Position numbers and translations under genes: made by a program | DNA from: Acidimicrobiaceae bacterium | GTDB lineage: Bacteria; Actinomycetota; Acidimicrobiia; Acidimicrobiales; Ilumatobacteraceae | Length of the DNA: 64,000 bases | Direction: 5' to 3' | NCBI GenBank assembly: GCA_020637235.1 | Contig: JACJWG010000013.1 | Coordinates: forward strand, 62,001-126,000 | In this document: positions 40,642-49,639 of the stretch, one piece after another | How the letters are laid out: each line of letters begins with the position of its first letter | Position numbering within the stretch: position 1 is the first letter of the stretch | Notes under the pieces: generated by a model | Told to the model about the DNA's origin: nothing | What the model saw: only the letters and a program-made list of their open reading frames with translations | Database searches by the model: none

Positions 40642-42036
40642 ATGGCCGTGCGTCCCACCCCCGAGCAGGTGCTGCTGCTGGCGCCCGATCGTGCCGCTGC
40701 CGCGGCGGCGTCCACCGCGGCCGATCCGGGTGCGTGGTCGCTGGCCGGCTGCGACGATCAGGCCGTGTGGGGCCAGTACGTCGCCACGTCGGCCGAGCCG
40801 TACGAGGTGGTGGTCGACCTCGACGCGCCGGCGTTCCGGTGCACGTGTCCCAGCCGCAAGGTGCCGTGCAAGCACTGCCTCGGCCTGCTGCTCATGCTCG
40901 CCCAACAGCACGTGGCGCCCGCCAAGCGCCTGCCCTTCGCCCAGCAGTGGCTGCAACGGCGCGATCGCCATCCCACGGCGAACGCCGCCGACACGGCGCT
41001 CGACGTGCAGGGCGCCGGCGACGACGAGGTGGCCGTCGAGGCCGACGCCAGCGGAGTCCGCACCTCCACCCGCACCGGCCGTGCCGACCCGGGCCGCGAG
41101 CAGCGCCGCCTCGACCGGGCCGAGCGCATGCGGGCCGGCCTGCTCGAGCTCGACCGCTGGCTCGCCGACCGGGTGCGGCACGGTCTCACCGATCCCGAAC
41201 TCGCCGATCCGACCACCTGGGAGCGGGTCGCCGCCCGACTCGTCGACGCCCAGTGTGGTGGGCTCGCCAACCGGGTGAAGCGGGTGGCCACCCGCGTCGG
41301 CGAACATGCTCGCTGGCACGAGGACGTGCTCGAGGAACTCGCCGTGCTGCACGCGCTCGCGCAGGGGGCGCTGCGTACGTCCACCCTGCCGCCCGACCTC
41401 GCCGACGGTGTGCACGCCACCGCCGGCCTCACCATCGCGAAGGACGACGTGCTCGCCGGCGTGCCGTCCACCGCTCATTGGCTGGTGGTCGGCGAGAGCC
41501 GCACCCGCGAGGACACAATCACCGTGCAGCGCACCTGGCTCGCCAGCCAGGCGCCCGGTGCCGACGGACGACCCGTCACCACGTGGGCGATGGTGCTCGC
41601 CTTCGGGGCGTTCGGCCGGGAGGTCACCACCGAGCACCACGTCGGCACCGAACTGCACGCCGACGTGCACTGGTACCCGGGAGGCATCGCGCTGCGTGCC
41701 CTCGTCGGGCGCGTCCACGAGGGCCCGGCGGCGGCCGTCGCGCGCGACGCGCACACCGTCGCCGAGGCGGTGGCGGCCGCAGGGTGGGCGATGGCGGCCG
41801 AACCGTGGCTCGAGCGGTTCCCGGTGCTGGTGTGTGCCACGCCGCGTCCGGTGGGCAACGGACGCTGGACCCTCGCCGACCACACGGGTGCGATGCCGAT
41901 CGTGCCGGGCTTCTGGCGGCTGGCCGAGCTGGTCGCGATGAGCGGTGGCCGCGACCTCGTCGTGATGGGGGAACTCGCGGCCGACGGTGTGCTGCCGCTC
42001 ACCGTGTGGGCCGCCGGGGCGACGGTCGAGCTGTGA
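40642..42036 (+). CDS. SWIM zinc-finger protein (YehQ-like)
   Basis: The N-terminal SWIM motif reads FRCTCPSRKVPCKHCLGLLL (residues ~70-89), giving the C-x-C-x6-C-x-H zinc ligands. A helical middle and a beta-rich C-terminal half (LAFGAFGREVTTEHH, LHADVHWYPGGIALRAL) follow. SWIM fingers bind DNA or proteins. With its neighbours it matches the gene set of E. coli yehL-M-P-Q. The length is 464 residues. The stop TGA is overlapped by the GTG of the next gene, so all five genes look translationally coupled. Confidence 0.88.
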   Translation: MAVRPTPEQVLLLAPDRAAAAAASTAADPGAWSLAGCDDQAVWGQYVATSAEPYEVVVDLDAPAFRCTCPSRKVPCKHCLGLLLMLAQQHVAPAKRLPFAQQWLQRRDRHPTANAADTALDVQGAGDDEVAVEADASGVRTSTRTGRADPGREQRRLDRAERMRAGLLELDRWLADRVRHGLTDPELADPTTWERVAARLVDAQCGGLANRVKRVATRVGEHARWHEDVLEELAVLHALAQGALRTSTLPPDLADGVHATAGLTIAKDDVLAGVPSTAHWLVVGESRTREDTITVQRTWLASQAPGADGRPVTTWAMVLAFGAFGREVTTEHHVGTELHADVHWYPGGIALRALVGRVHEGPAAAVARDAHTVAEAVAAAGWAMAAEPWLERFPVLVCATPRPVGNGRWTLADHTGAMPIVPGFWRLAELVAMSGGRDLVVMGELAADGVLPLTVWAAGATVEL

Positions 42037-42911
42037 ACGGCCTCTCCGATGCACCCGATGCACCCGATGCACCCGATGCGCTGGCCGTCGTGATGGCACG
42101 CTCGGCGACCGACGAATGGGCGGCGCTCGTCGGGGCCGCCGTGCTCGGCACCGACCGCCGCCCCGCACCCGCGCCGGGGCCGGGCTGGGACGCGTGGAAC
42201 ACCGCCACCGATCCGGCCGAGGCGTTGCTCGACCGTGCCGCCGCCGTGGTGGTGGCCCGTCGCGCCGGGTCGTGCCCGCAGCCGGCGCCGGCGATCGAGG
42301 TGCCCACCGCCCCCACCGATGCACGACCGCCGTGCCCGGTGGCGTGCGCCGCCCGCCTCGGCCGGCTGCTCGCCGGCGAGCACGACGTACTCCTACCCGA
42401 GTGGTTCGCCCGCTGCGAGGCCGCAGGGGTGCAACTGCCGTGGGCCACCCTGCCCGCGTTGTTGCTGCGTGGCAGACGCCATCCCCACCTCGACGCCGCG
42501 GTGCGGCGGCTCGCCCGTGGTCGGGCCGCGTGGCTCGCCGAGGTGGTGCCCGAGCTCGGCGTGCGCCCCACTCCGGTGCCGATCACCGATCAGTCGCCGC
42601 CGTTCGCGATGCCTCCCGCGCCACCCGACTCGGCGGCGCTCGTCACCACGATCGTCACCGTGTTCCACGAGCGGACGGCCACGTGGGCGGCCGCGCGCGA
42701 GCTGGCGCTCGCCGCGGCGTCGATCGACCCGGTGTGGCTCCCCACCCTGATCGCGCAGCTGGCCCGCATCGGCTTCGATCCCACCATCGAGCGCACCCGT
42801 CGTGAGGTGCTCGCCGCCGCCGAGTTCCGCCACGCGATGCTCCTCGAGTGGTCCGCGCGACCCACGTACCCGTCCCGCCCGTCCGACCCGATCCCTGGTG
42901 ACCCCGCATGA
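42033..42911 (+). CDS. DUF5691 family protein
   Basis: The 292-residue helical protein starts at GTG 42033, overlapping the SWIM gene stop (GTGA). Typical segments are EWAALVGAAVLGTDRR near the N-terminus and WLAEVVPELGVRP centrally. Proteins of this group sit between SWIM and MoxR genes in many bacteria and have no known activity. A 9-bp repeat near the start encodes DAPDAPDAP. The end overlaps the ATPase gene by 4 bases (ATGA). Confidence 0.75.
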   Translation: MNGLSDAPDAPDAPDALAVVMARSATDEWAALVGAAVLGTDRRPAPAPGPGWDAWNTATDPAEALLDRAAAVVVARRAGSCPQPAPAIEVPTAPTDARPPCPVACAARLGRLLAGEHDVLLPEWFARCEAAGVQLPWATLPALLLRGRRHPHLDAAVRRLARGRAAWLAEVVPELGVRPTPVPITDQSPPFAMPPAPPDSAALVTTIVTVFHERTATWAAARELALAAASIDPVWLPTLIAQLARIGFDPTIERTRREVLAAAEFRHAMLLEWSARPTYPSRPSDPIPGDPA

Positions 42912-44026
42912 CCGACCCCTCCGCCTCCGTCCACACCGACGTCGTCCACACCGACGTCGTCCGCACCGACGTCGTCCGCACCGACGTCGTCCACGGCGAT
43001 GTCGTCCGACCTCACGCCGAGGTCGCGTACGCCCACGAACTCGCCGCACTCGACCGCCTCGACGACCGGCCCCGTCCGCCGCACTGGCGGCTGTCGCCCT
43101 GGGGTGTCGTCACGTACCTCGTCGGCGGCACGCTCAGCGACGGCACCGTGGTGGTGCCGAAGTACATCGGCGCGACGCGGCTGATCGAGACGGCGGTGGC
43201 CACCCTCGCCACCGACCGGGCGCTGCTGCTGATCGGCCTGCCCGGCACGGCCAAGACCTGGGTGAGCGAACACCTCGCCGCCGCCATCAGCGGCGACTCC
43301 ACCCTGCTCGTGCAGGGCACCGCGGGCACCGCCGAAGAAGCGGTCCGCTACGGCTGGAACTACGCCCGCCTGCTCGCCGAGGGACCGAGCCCGGCGGCAC
43401 TCGTGCCGTCGCCGGTGTACCGGGCGATGGAGCGCGGCTCGATCGTGCGGATCGAGGAGCTCACCCGACTGCCGAGCGACGTGCAGGACGCGCTGATCAC
43501 GGTGCTCAGTGAGAAGACACTGCCGATCCCCGAGCTCGGCGGCGAGGTGCAGGCCCGCCGAGGCTTCAACCTGATCGCCACCGCCAACGACCGCGACCGC
43601 GGCGTCAACGAGTTGTCGAGCGCACTGCGTCGCCGCTTCAACACCGTCAAGTTGCCCACGCCAGCCACCGCCGACGACGAGGTGCGCATCGTCACCCAGC
43701 GCGTCGCCGAGCTCGGTGCTGCGCTCGAGCTGCCCGCCGGGGCCGCGCCTGCCGACGAGATCCGCCGCGTCGTCACCGTCTTCCGCGAGCTGCGCCACGG
43801 CCAGAGCGAGGACGGCCGGATCAAGCTGAAGACCCCATCGGGCACGATGAGCACCGCCGAGGCGATCTCGGTCATCGTGCAGTCGATGTCGCACGCCGTG
43901 CACCTCGGCGACGGCCGGGTGCGCTTCGACGACCTCCTCGGCGGCATCGAGGCCAGCGTCGTGCGCGACCCCGTGCACGACGCCGTCGTCTGGCGCGAGT
44001 ACCTCGACACCCTCGCCGCCCGCTGA
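42908..44026 (+). CDS. MoxR-type AAA+ ATPase (YehL-like)
   Basis: The protein has Walker A LIGLPGTAKTWVSEHLAAA (~105-125), Walker B SIVRIEELTRLPSDVQDAL, sensor 1 FNLIATANDRDRGVNE and the arginine-finger region SSALRRRFNTVKLP. MoxR ATPases act as chaperones with VWA proteins, one of which is encoded two genes downstream. The N-terminus carries five 15-bp repeats (HTDVV/RTDVV, ~42931-43007), so its length may vary. Total 372 residues. It overlaps the previous gene by ATGA. Confidence 0.92.
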   Translation: MTDPSASVHTDVVHTDVVRTDVVRTDVVHGDVVRPHAEVAYAHELAALDRLDDRPRPPHWRLSPWGVVTYLVGGTLSDGTVVVPKYIGATRLIETAVATLATDRALLLIGLPGTAKTWVSEHLAAAISGDSTLLVQGTAGTAEEAVRYGWNYARLLAEGPSPAALVPSPVYRAMERGSIVRIEELTRLPSDVQDALITVLSEKTLPIPELGGEVQARRGFNLIATANDRDRGVNELSSALRRRFNTVKLPTPATADDEVRIVTQRVAELGAALELPAGAAPADEIRRVVTVFRELRHGQSEDGRIKLKTPSGTMSTAEAISVIVQSMSHAVHLGDGRVRFDDLLGGIEASVVRDPVHDAVVWREYLDTLAAR

Positions 44027-44034
44027 CCCAGCAC

Positions 44035-46281
44035 ATGTCCGACCCACGCGTCCGCCTGCTCGGCATCCGCCACCACGGCCCCGGCTCGGCCCGGGCGGTG
44101 CGGCGCGTCCTCGAACAGGCACCACCGGAGCTGGTGTTGCTCGAAGCACCGGCCGACGCCGAGCCGGTGCTCGCACTCGCCGCTCACGCCGACATGGCGC
44201 CACCCGTGGCGATGCTCGCCTACGTGACCGACCGACCCGAGCGTGCATCGTTCTCGCCGTTCGCCAGCTTCAGCCCGGAGTGGGTCGCGCTGCGCTGGGC
44301 ACTCGATGCCGGCGTGCCCGTGCGGTGCATCGACCTCCCCACTCGGGTCGGCCTCGCCCACCGCAACGACGACCAGCTGACGCTCGGGCTCGACGGCACC
44401 GGTCGACCCGCTGATCCGCTGGCCGATCTGGCGCGTGCCGCCGGCTACGACGACGCCGAGCGGTGGTGGGAGGACGTCGTCGAGCACCGGTCGCGGACCG
44501 ACGACGGCTCGTTCGTGATGGCGCCGTTCGACGCCATCGCGGACGCGATGAACGCGGTGCGCGAGGTGTATCAACCGTCGGGCGAACCCGACGACGTCAC
44601 CGAACAGCGGCGTGAGGCGCACATGCGCGCCGGCATCCGCACCGCGGCCGCCGACGGGTGCACCGACCTGGTGGTGGTGTGCGGTGCGTGGCACGTGCCT
44701 GCGCTCGGGCGGGCGTTCGACACGGGGCAGGCCCGGCGCGACGCCGCCACCCTGCGCGGTCTGCCGAAGGTGAAGTCGATGGTCACGTGGGTGCCGTGGA
44801 CCCACCGTCGACTCGCATCCGCCACCGGGTACGGGGCCGGGGTCACCGCACCCGGCTGGTACGACCACCTCTACACCCACGGTGGCGGCGACGTGATCGC
44901 TCGTTGGTTCGCCGACGCCGCCCACGTGCTGCGTGCCGCCGATCATCCGGCCTCTGCGGCCGACGTGGTGGAGGCCACACGGCTGGCCGAAGCGCTCGCG
45001 GTGCTGCGTGGCCGTCCGCTGGCCGGTCTCGCCGAGGTGGACGACGCAGCCCGCGCCGTGTTCGGTCACGGCAGCGATCTGCCGATGCGCCTCATCAGCA
45101 GCGACCTCGTCGTCGGCAACCGCCTCGGACACGTGCCCGACTCGACACCGATGGTGCCGCTCGCCCGAAGCCTCGCGGCCGAGCAGAAGCGCTGCCGGCT
45201 GAAGCCCGACGGTGCACGAAAGGTGCTCGAGCTCGATCTCCGCCAGTCGTTGCATCTGCAACGCTCCCACTTGCTGCACCGACTGGCGTTGCTCGACATC
45301 CCGTGGGGACGCGAGACCGAGGGGCGGGGAAGCGCGGGCACCTTCCGCGAGACGTGGGAGGTGCGTTGGGAACCCGAGTTCGAACTCCGCGTCATCGAGG
45401 CGTCGGCGCTCGGTACCACGGTGGCCACCGCCTGCACCGCGAGTGTGCTGCAACGCGCGGGCGACACCGCGTCGCTCGGCGAGCTCACGGTGCTGCTCGA
45501 ACGCTGCCTGCTCGCAGGGCTCGACGACACGGTGCCGGCGATCCTGCGCCTGGTCGACGACCGGTCGGCGGTGTCGGCCGACGTCGCCCGTCTGATGGAG
45601 GCCGTGCCGCCGCTCGCCCGCACCTTGCGCTACGGCGACGTCCGCGCCACCGACGCCGGGGCGGTGCGTGCCGTGATCGGTGGGATCGTGGACCGCGTGG
45701 TCGCCGGGTTGGTGCCGGCGTGTGTGGGCATCGACGACGACGAGTCGGCGGCGATGGCCGGGCTCGTGCGCGACACCCAGTCGGCGCTCGCCCTGCTCGG
45801 CGATCGTGATCACCTCGCTGCGATGCACCGGGCGCTGGCCGAGGTGAGCGAACGCGAGCGGGTGCACGGCCTGTTGCACGGCGTGGCCACCCGACTCCTG
45901 GCCGACGCCCAGCTGTTCGGCCCCGGCGAGCTCGAGCGCCGGGTGAGTCGCCAGCTCTCGCCGGCCGTTGCTGCACTGGACGCCGCGGCGTTCGTCGAGG
46001 GGTTCCTCGGCGAGTCGGGTGCGGTGCTCGTGCACGACGACGTGCTGCTCGGCGCGATCGACGGCTGGCTCGCCACGCTCACGTCCGAGGGGTTCACGCA
46101 GGTGCTGCCGGTGGTGCGGCGCACCTTCGCGTCGTTCGAGGCCGCCGAACGCCGTGCGATCGGCGAGCGGGTGCGCACCGGCGCGGCGCCCGCCACGCAT
46201 CGCGTCGAGCACCGACTCGACCCCGCTCGCGTGGCCGCCGGGCTCGCCACGGTCGCCGCGTTGCTGGGCAGGCGGTCGTGA
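44035..46281 (+). CDS. DUF5682 family protein (YehM-like)
   Basis: The 748-residue protein begins RVRLLGIRHHGPGSARAVRR, the signature start of DUF5682. Further conserved-looking stretches are LVVVCGAWHVPALGRAF near 210 and SMVTWVPWTHRRLA near 250. The middle resembles TraB/ChaN-like domains, but I cannot assign catalysis. It starts 8 bp after the MoxR stop and overlaps the VWA gene by 4 bases. In E. coli the counterpart YehM is encoded with YehL and YehP. The function of the system is unproven. Confidence 0.85.
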   Translation: MSDPRVRLLGIRHHGPGSARAVRRVLEQAPPELVLLEAPADAEPVLALAAHADMAPPVAMLAYVTDRPERASFSPFASFSPEWVALRWALDAGVPVRCIDLPTRVGLAHRNDDQLTLGLDGTGRPADPLADLARAAGYDDAERWWEDVVEHRSRTDDGSFVMAPFDAIADAMNAVREVYQPSGEPDDVTEQRREAHMRAGIRTAAADGCTDLVVVCGAWHVPALGRAFDTGQARRDAATLRGLPKVKSMVTWVPWTHRRLASATGYGAGVTAPGWYDHLYTHGGGDVIARWFADAAHVLRAADHPASAADVVEATRLAEALAVLRGRPLAGLAEVDDAARAVFGHGSDLPMRLISSDLVVGNRLGHVPDSTPMVPLARSLAAEQKRCRLKPDGARKVLELDLRQSLHLQRSHLLHRLALLDIPWGRETEGRGSAGTFRETWEVRWEPEFELRVIEASALGTTVATACTASVLQRAGDTASLGELTVLLERCLLAGLDDTVPAILRLVDDRSAVSADVARLMEAVPPLARTLRYGDVRATDAGAVRAVIGGIVDRVVAGLVPACVGIDDDESAAMAGLVRDTQSALALLGDRDHLAAMHRALAEVSERERVHGLLHGVATRLLADAQLFGPGELERRVSRQLSPAVAALDAAAFVEGFLGESGAVLVHDDVLLGAIDGWLATLTSEGFTQVLPVVRRTFASFEAAERRAIGERVRTGAAPATHRVEHRLDPARVAAGLATVAALLGRRS

Positions 46282-47483
46282 GCGGCGGCGCGCCCGCCCG
46301 GGTGCACGAGGGCGAGCGTCTCCGGCGGTGGCGGTTGGTGCTCGGCGCCGGCGAACCGCAGCAACCCGACGGCACCGGCGTGCAGCTGCAGGGCGACGAC
46401 CAGCGCATGGACGCCGCACTCAGTGCGCTGTACGACGCGCCGCCGCCGGGCCAGCGTCAGGGCAGGCGGCGGAGCCGTGCCGGCGGGCTCGCTGCGTCGG
46501 CACCCAACGTCGCCCGATGGCTGGGCGACATCCGGCGCTACTTCCCGACGGGCGTGGTGCAGGTGATGCAGCGCGATGCGATCGACCGTCTGGGCATCCA
46601 GCACCTCCTGCTCGAGCCCGAGATGCTCGAGGCGCTCGAGCCCGACGTGCACCTCGTGAGCACCCTGCTCGAGCTGCAGCACCTGTTGCCCGACACCACC
46701 CGCGCGACGGCTCGCAGCGTGGTGGGCACGGTGGTGCAGCGCCTCGAGCAGCGGCTCGGTCAGCCGACGGTGCAGGCGGTGTCGGGTGCGCTCGCGCGCA
46801 CGGCGCGCACACGGCGGCCGAGGCACGGCGACATCGACTGGGACCGCACGGTGCTCGCCAACTTGAAGCATTACCAACCCGACCTCCGCACCGTGGTGCC
46901 CGAGCGTCTGGTCGGCTACTCGCGCCTCGGACGGGCGGTGCGCCGCGAGCTGATCATCGCGATCGACCAGAGCGCTTCGATGGGCGACAGCATCGTGTAC
47001 GCGGGCGTGTTCGGCGCCGCACTCGCCTCGATCCGCTCGCTGCGCACCCGGGTGGTGGCCTTCGACACCGCCGTCGTCGACCTGAGCGATCACCTCCACG
47101 ACCCGATCGAGGTGCTGTTCGGCGTGCAACTCGGTGGGGGCACCGATCTCGACCGAGCGATGGCCTACTGCCAGTCGCTCGTCGAACGTCCCGACGACAC
47201 CGTGCTCGTGGTGATCAGCGACCTCCACGAGGGCACACCGGGCGGCAACTACGTGGCCCGCCTGGCGGCGATGGCCCGGTCAGGGGTGCGGTGTGTCGCG
47301 CTGCTGGCGCTGTCCGACGAGGGTGCGCCGTCGTTCGACCACACCGCGGCCGAGGCGCTGGCCGCCGCCGGCGTGCCTGCCTTCGCCTGTACCCCCGATG
47401 CCTTCCCGGGTCTGATCGCCGCGGCGATCGACCGACGCGATCTGGCGTCGTGGGCGAGCGACGCCGGCCTCGTCACCCGCTGA
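46278..47483 (+). CDS. VWA domain protein (YehP-like)
   Basis: The C-terminal VWA domain (~225-390) has a full MIDAS: IAIDQSASMGDS (DxSxS), the Thr in LGGGTDLDRAM and the Asp in VVISDLHEGTPGG. The N-terminal ~200 residues are helical (WLGDIRRYFPTGVVQVMQRD, conserved in this family). MIDAS proteins bind a divalent metal and partner proteins, here probably the MoxR ATPase. GTG 46278 overlaps the preceding stop (GTGA). It is the last gene of the operon and is convergent with the chemoreceptor gene. Confidence 0.92.
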   Translation: MSGGAPARVHEGERLRRWRLVLGAGEPQQPDGTGVQLQGDDQRMDAALSALYDAPPPGQRQGRRRSRAGGLAASAPNVARWLGDIRRYFPTGVVQVMQRDAIDRLGIQHLLLEPEMLEALEPDVHLVSTLLELQHLLPDTTRATARSVVGTVVQRLEQRLGQPTVQAVSGALARTARTRRPRHGDIDWDRTVLANLKHYQPDLRTVVPERLVGYSRLGRAVRRELIIAIDQSASMGDSIVYAGVFGAALASIRSLRTRVVAFDTAVVDLSDHLHDPIEVLFGVQLGGGTDLDRAMAYCQSLVERPDDTVLVVISDLHEGTPGGNYVARLAAMARSGVRCVALLALSDEGAPSFDHTAAEALAAAGVPAFACTPDAFPGLIAAAIDRRDLASWASDAGLVTR

Positions 47484-47492
47484 GGTGTTGCG

Positions 47493-49118
47493 TCAGGAGG
47501 CGCGGATCGTGGACAGGAAGCGCTCCACCTCGTGCTGCAGCGACGTCGACGCGTCCGACATCGTGGCGACGGCGCCGGCGACGTCGCCCGTGGCGCGCTC
47601 GCTCGAATCGGCCGCACGCGTCACCTCGACGATCGCGGTCGCCACCCGACGCGTGCCGGACGCCGCCTCTTCGACGCTGCGCGTGATCGCCCCGGTGGCG
47701 CTCGCCTGCTGGTGCACCGCACCGGCGATGCCGGCCGCCACCTCGTCCAGTTCGGCCACGGTGGACGAGATCGTGTCGATCGCCGACACGGCGGCGTGGG
47801 TGGCCTGTTCGATCTCGGCGATCTGATGGGCGATCTCGTCGGTCGCCTTCGCCGTCTCGGCTGCCAGCGACTGCACCTCGTTGGCCACCACGGCGAAGCC
47901 CTTGCCCGCTTCACCCGCGCGGGCCGCCTCGATCGTCGCGTTCAGTGCGAGCAGGCGGGTCTGGCCGGCGATGCCGTTGATCAGCTGCACGAACGGGCCG
48001 ATGCGGGTGACCGCCTCGGCGAGGGCGCCGACGGTGTGGTTCGTGGACTGCGCATCCGCGGCGGCACGCGTCGCGATCGTCGAGGTGCTCGATGCCTGCC
48101 GGCCGAGCTCGCTGATCGACTGGTCCAGTTGGGCGGTGGCGGCCACCACGTGTTCGATGTTCTTCGACACGGTGTCCGCAGTGGCGACCACCGATGCGGC
48201 CTGCGCGACCGTGCTGCGGGCGACGTCGCCGAGCACGTCGACGGTTCGCTCGAGGCGGTTCGCAGTGTCGGCCACCTCGTGCACCACCTGCTGCACGTTG
48301 GCCTCGAACCCGGCGGCACGATCGATCACCGCTTGGCGGCGGTCGGCCGCGTCGCGGGCGAGTCGGGCCTCGTGCTCGGCGTGCGCGGTGTTCTCCTGCA
48401 GTTCGGCGGTCAACGTCTCGAGTCGCGCCGCGTTCTCACGAGCGAGCACGGTCTGACGTTCGGCCTCCGCCGCCTTGGCCTCCACCTCGGCGACCACCTC
48501 GGCCAGCCGGTACTGGGTCTGCTCGGCGAAACGCCAGAACACCAGCACCACCGCCACCAGTGCCAGCACGAACGCCGCGTGGATCGACGCCCACAGCAGC
48601 GGCTTGTTCTGCGCGGCGGCGTGGTTGAACACACTGTCGGGCGCGATCAGGGTCATCCCGACGTGGTGCACGGCGACGAACGCGACGGCGATCACGAACG
48701 CCTTGATGTCCTGGTAGAGCGCGATCAGCGGCACCATCACGAAGAACGTGAAGTGGGCTTCGATCACCCCGCCGGTGAAGTGGACCAGCACGGCGTCGGC
48801 CACCAGCAGCCCGAGGCACGTGGCGATCGTGCACCACTCGCGGATCGGCAGCCGGCTGCCGAGCACGGCCAGGGCCGCGACCGGCATGGTCTCGGCGATC
48901 GCGTGCGCCGGGGAGTAGCCGCGCACGAGCGCCACCGCCAGCACGGCCGGCACGTGGCACCAGAGCACGGTGAGGATCACCCGGTGACGCTGCTGCCAGG
49001 CGTCGTCGGCGAGGGCGAGGCCACGTGGCAGCAACTGCAGCACCCGGCGCCATCCCGGCTCGGGGTCGCCGGCCTGGCGGCGCGCTCCGGTGAACACCTC
49101 GGACGTGACACTGGTCAT
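47493..49118 (-). CDS. Methyl-accepting chemotaxis protein, N-terminal multi-helix membrane sensor
   Basis: This 541-residue protein has about five to six membrane helices in residues 40-210, a coiled coil, and a C-terminal signalling domain. The hairpin tip reads FVQLINGIAGQTRLLALNATIEAARAGEAGKGFAVVANEVQSL, written here only for orientation in short form: LLALNATIEAARAGE at ~385. HAMP and a large periplasmic domain are absent, so it probably senses through or within the membrane. No che or flagellar gene is in the window. An AGAGG ribosome-binding site precedes ATG 49118. Confidence 0.9.
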   Translation of the reverse strand: MTSVTSEVFTGARRQAGDPEPGWRRVLQLLPRGLALADDAWQQRHRVILTVLWCHVPAVLAVALVRGYSPAHAIAETMPVAALAVLGSRLPIREWCTIATCLGLLVADAVLVHFTGGVIEAHFTFFVMVPLIALYQDIKAFVIAVAFVAVHHVGMTLIAPDSVFNHAAAQNKPLLWASIHAAFVLALVAVVLVFWRFAEQTQYRLAEVVAEVEAKAAEAERQTVLARENAARLETLTAELQENTAHAEHEARLARDAADRRQAVIDRAAGFEANVQQVVHEVADTANRLERTVDVLGDVARSTVAQAASVVATADTVSKNIEHVVAATAQLDQSISELGRQASSTSTIATRAAADAQSTNHTVGALAEAVTRIGPFVQLINGIAGQTRLLALNATIEAARAGEAGKGFAVVANEVQSLAAETAKATDEIAHQIAEIEQATHAAVSAIDTISSTVAELDEVAAGIAGAVHQQASATGAITRSVEEAASGTRRVATAIVEVTRAADSSERATGDVAGAVATMSDASTSLQHEVERFLSTIRAS

Positions 49119-49359
49119 ACGATCGACCTCTCCCTCTGTCGGACGACGCCGTCGGGACCACCGCCCGGGCCCGGCTGCTCCGGTCGACCGTCCGTGCGTC
49201 CGGCCGGCTGTCGACCAGGTGAGGCGCCGTACGACACCGACGTCCCTGCTCAGCGCCGTCGCGGTGTCGCGAATACGGCGATCGCCCGATGTGCCGACCT
49301 ACCTCAGAGGCGCACGCTGGTGGATGCAGGAGCCCCCACGAACCCCATCGGAGCCACCC

Positions 49360-49581
49360 GTGTTCACCTTCCTCGAGCTCACCGTCCACCAGCAGGTCGC
49401 CACCGACCGTCGACGCCGCTTCCGCGACGCCGGCCGTCGCAGCCGACGCCACCGCGCCCCGGTGGCGCCCGATCTGATCCGCACCGCCGACCTCGTGCCG
49501 ACCGTCCTCCCCGTCGTGTCGAGCGGATCGGCGGTGCGGGTCGACCCCGCGCCCGCCTCGTCGGTCGCCGTCGGCGGCTGA
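49360..49581 (+). CDS. Possible small basic protein
   Basis: From GTG 49360 (or ATG 49324 in the same frame) about 73-85 residues can be read: FTFLELTVHQQVATDRRRRF, then several Arg-rich segments and a Val/Ser/Pro-rich end. The start is hydrophobic and acidic and the middle strongly basic. It has no recognised family and no clear ribosome-binding site. It may be chance coding in GC-rich DNA. Confidence 0.3.
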   Translation: MFTFLELTVHQQVATDRRRRFRDAGRRSRRHRAPVAPDLIRTADLVPTVLPVVSSGSAVRVDPAPASSVAVGG

Positions 49582-49626
49582 ATCCGTGGCACCGTCGGTC
49601 GGGGGCGGCGACGCGCACCCCGTCGG

Positions 49627-49632
49627 TACGAT
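49627..49632 (+). promoter_or_regulatory. -10 hexamer TACGAT for the LuxR regulator at 49640
   Basis: TACGAT ends 7 nt before GTG 49640, favouring this start over ATG 49631. Confidence 0.5.
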
Positions 49633-49639
49633 GCCCGGT

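Larger units (their letters stand above)
49119..49639. other. Intergenic region between divergent genes, one doubtful small ORF
   Basis: This 521-bp gap separates the chemoreceptor from the LuxR regulator. It holds a possible 73-residue basic peptide (next entry). The -10 hexamer TACGAT (49627-49632) of the regulator lies at its right end. No regulon palindrome, hairpin array or RNA gene was recognised. Confidence 0.5.
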
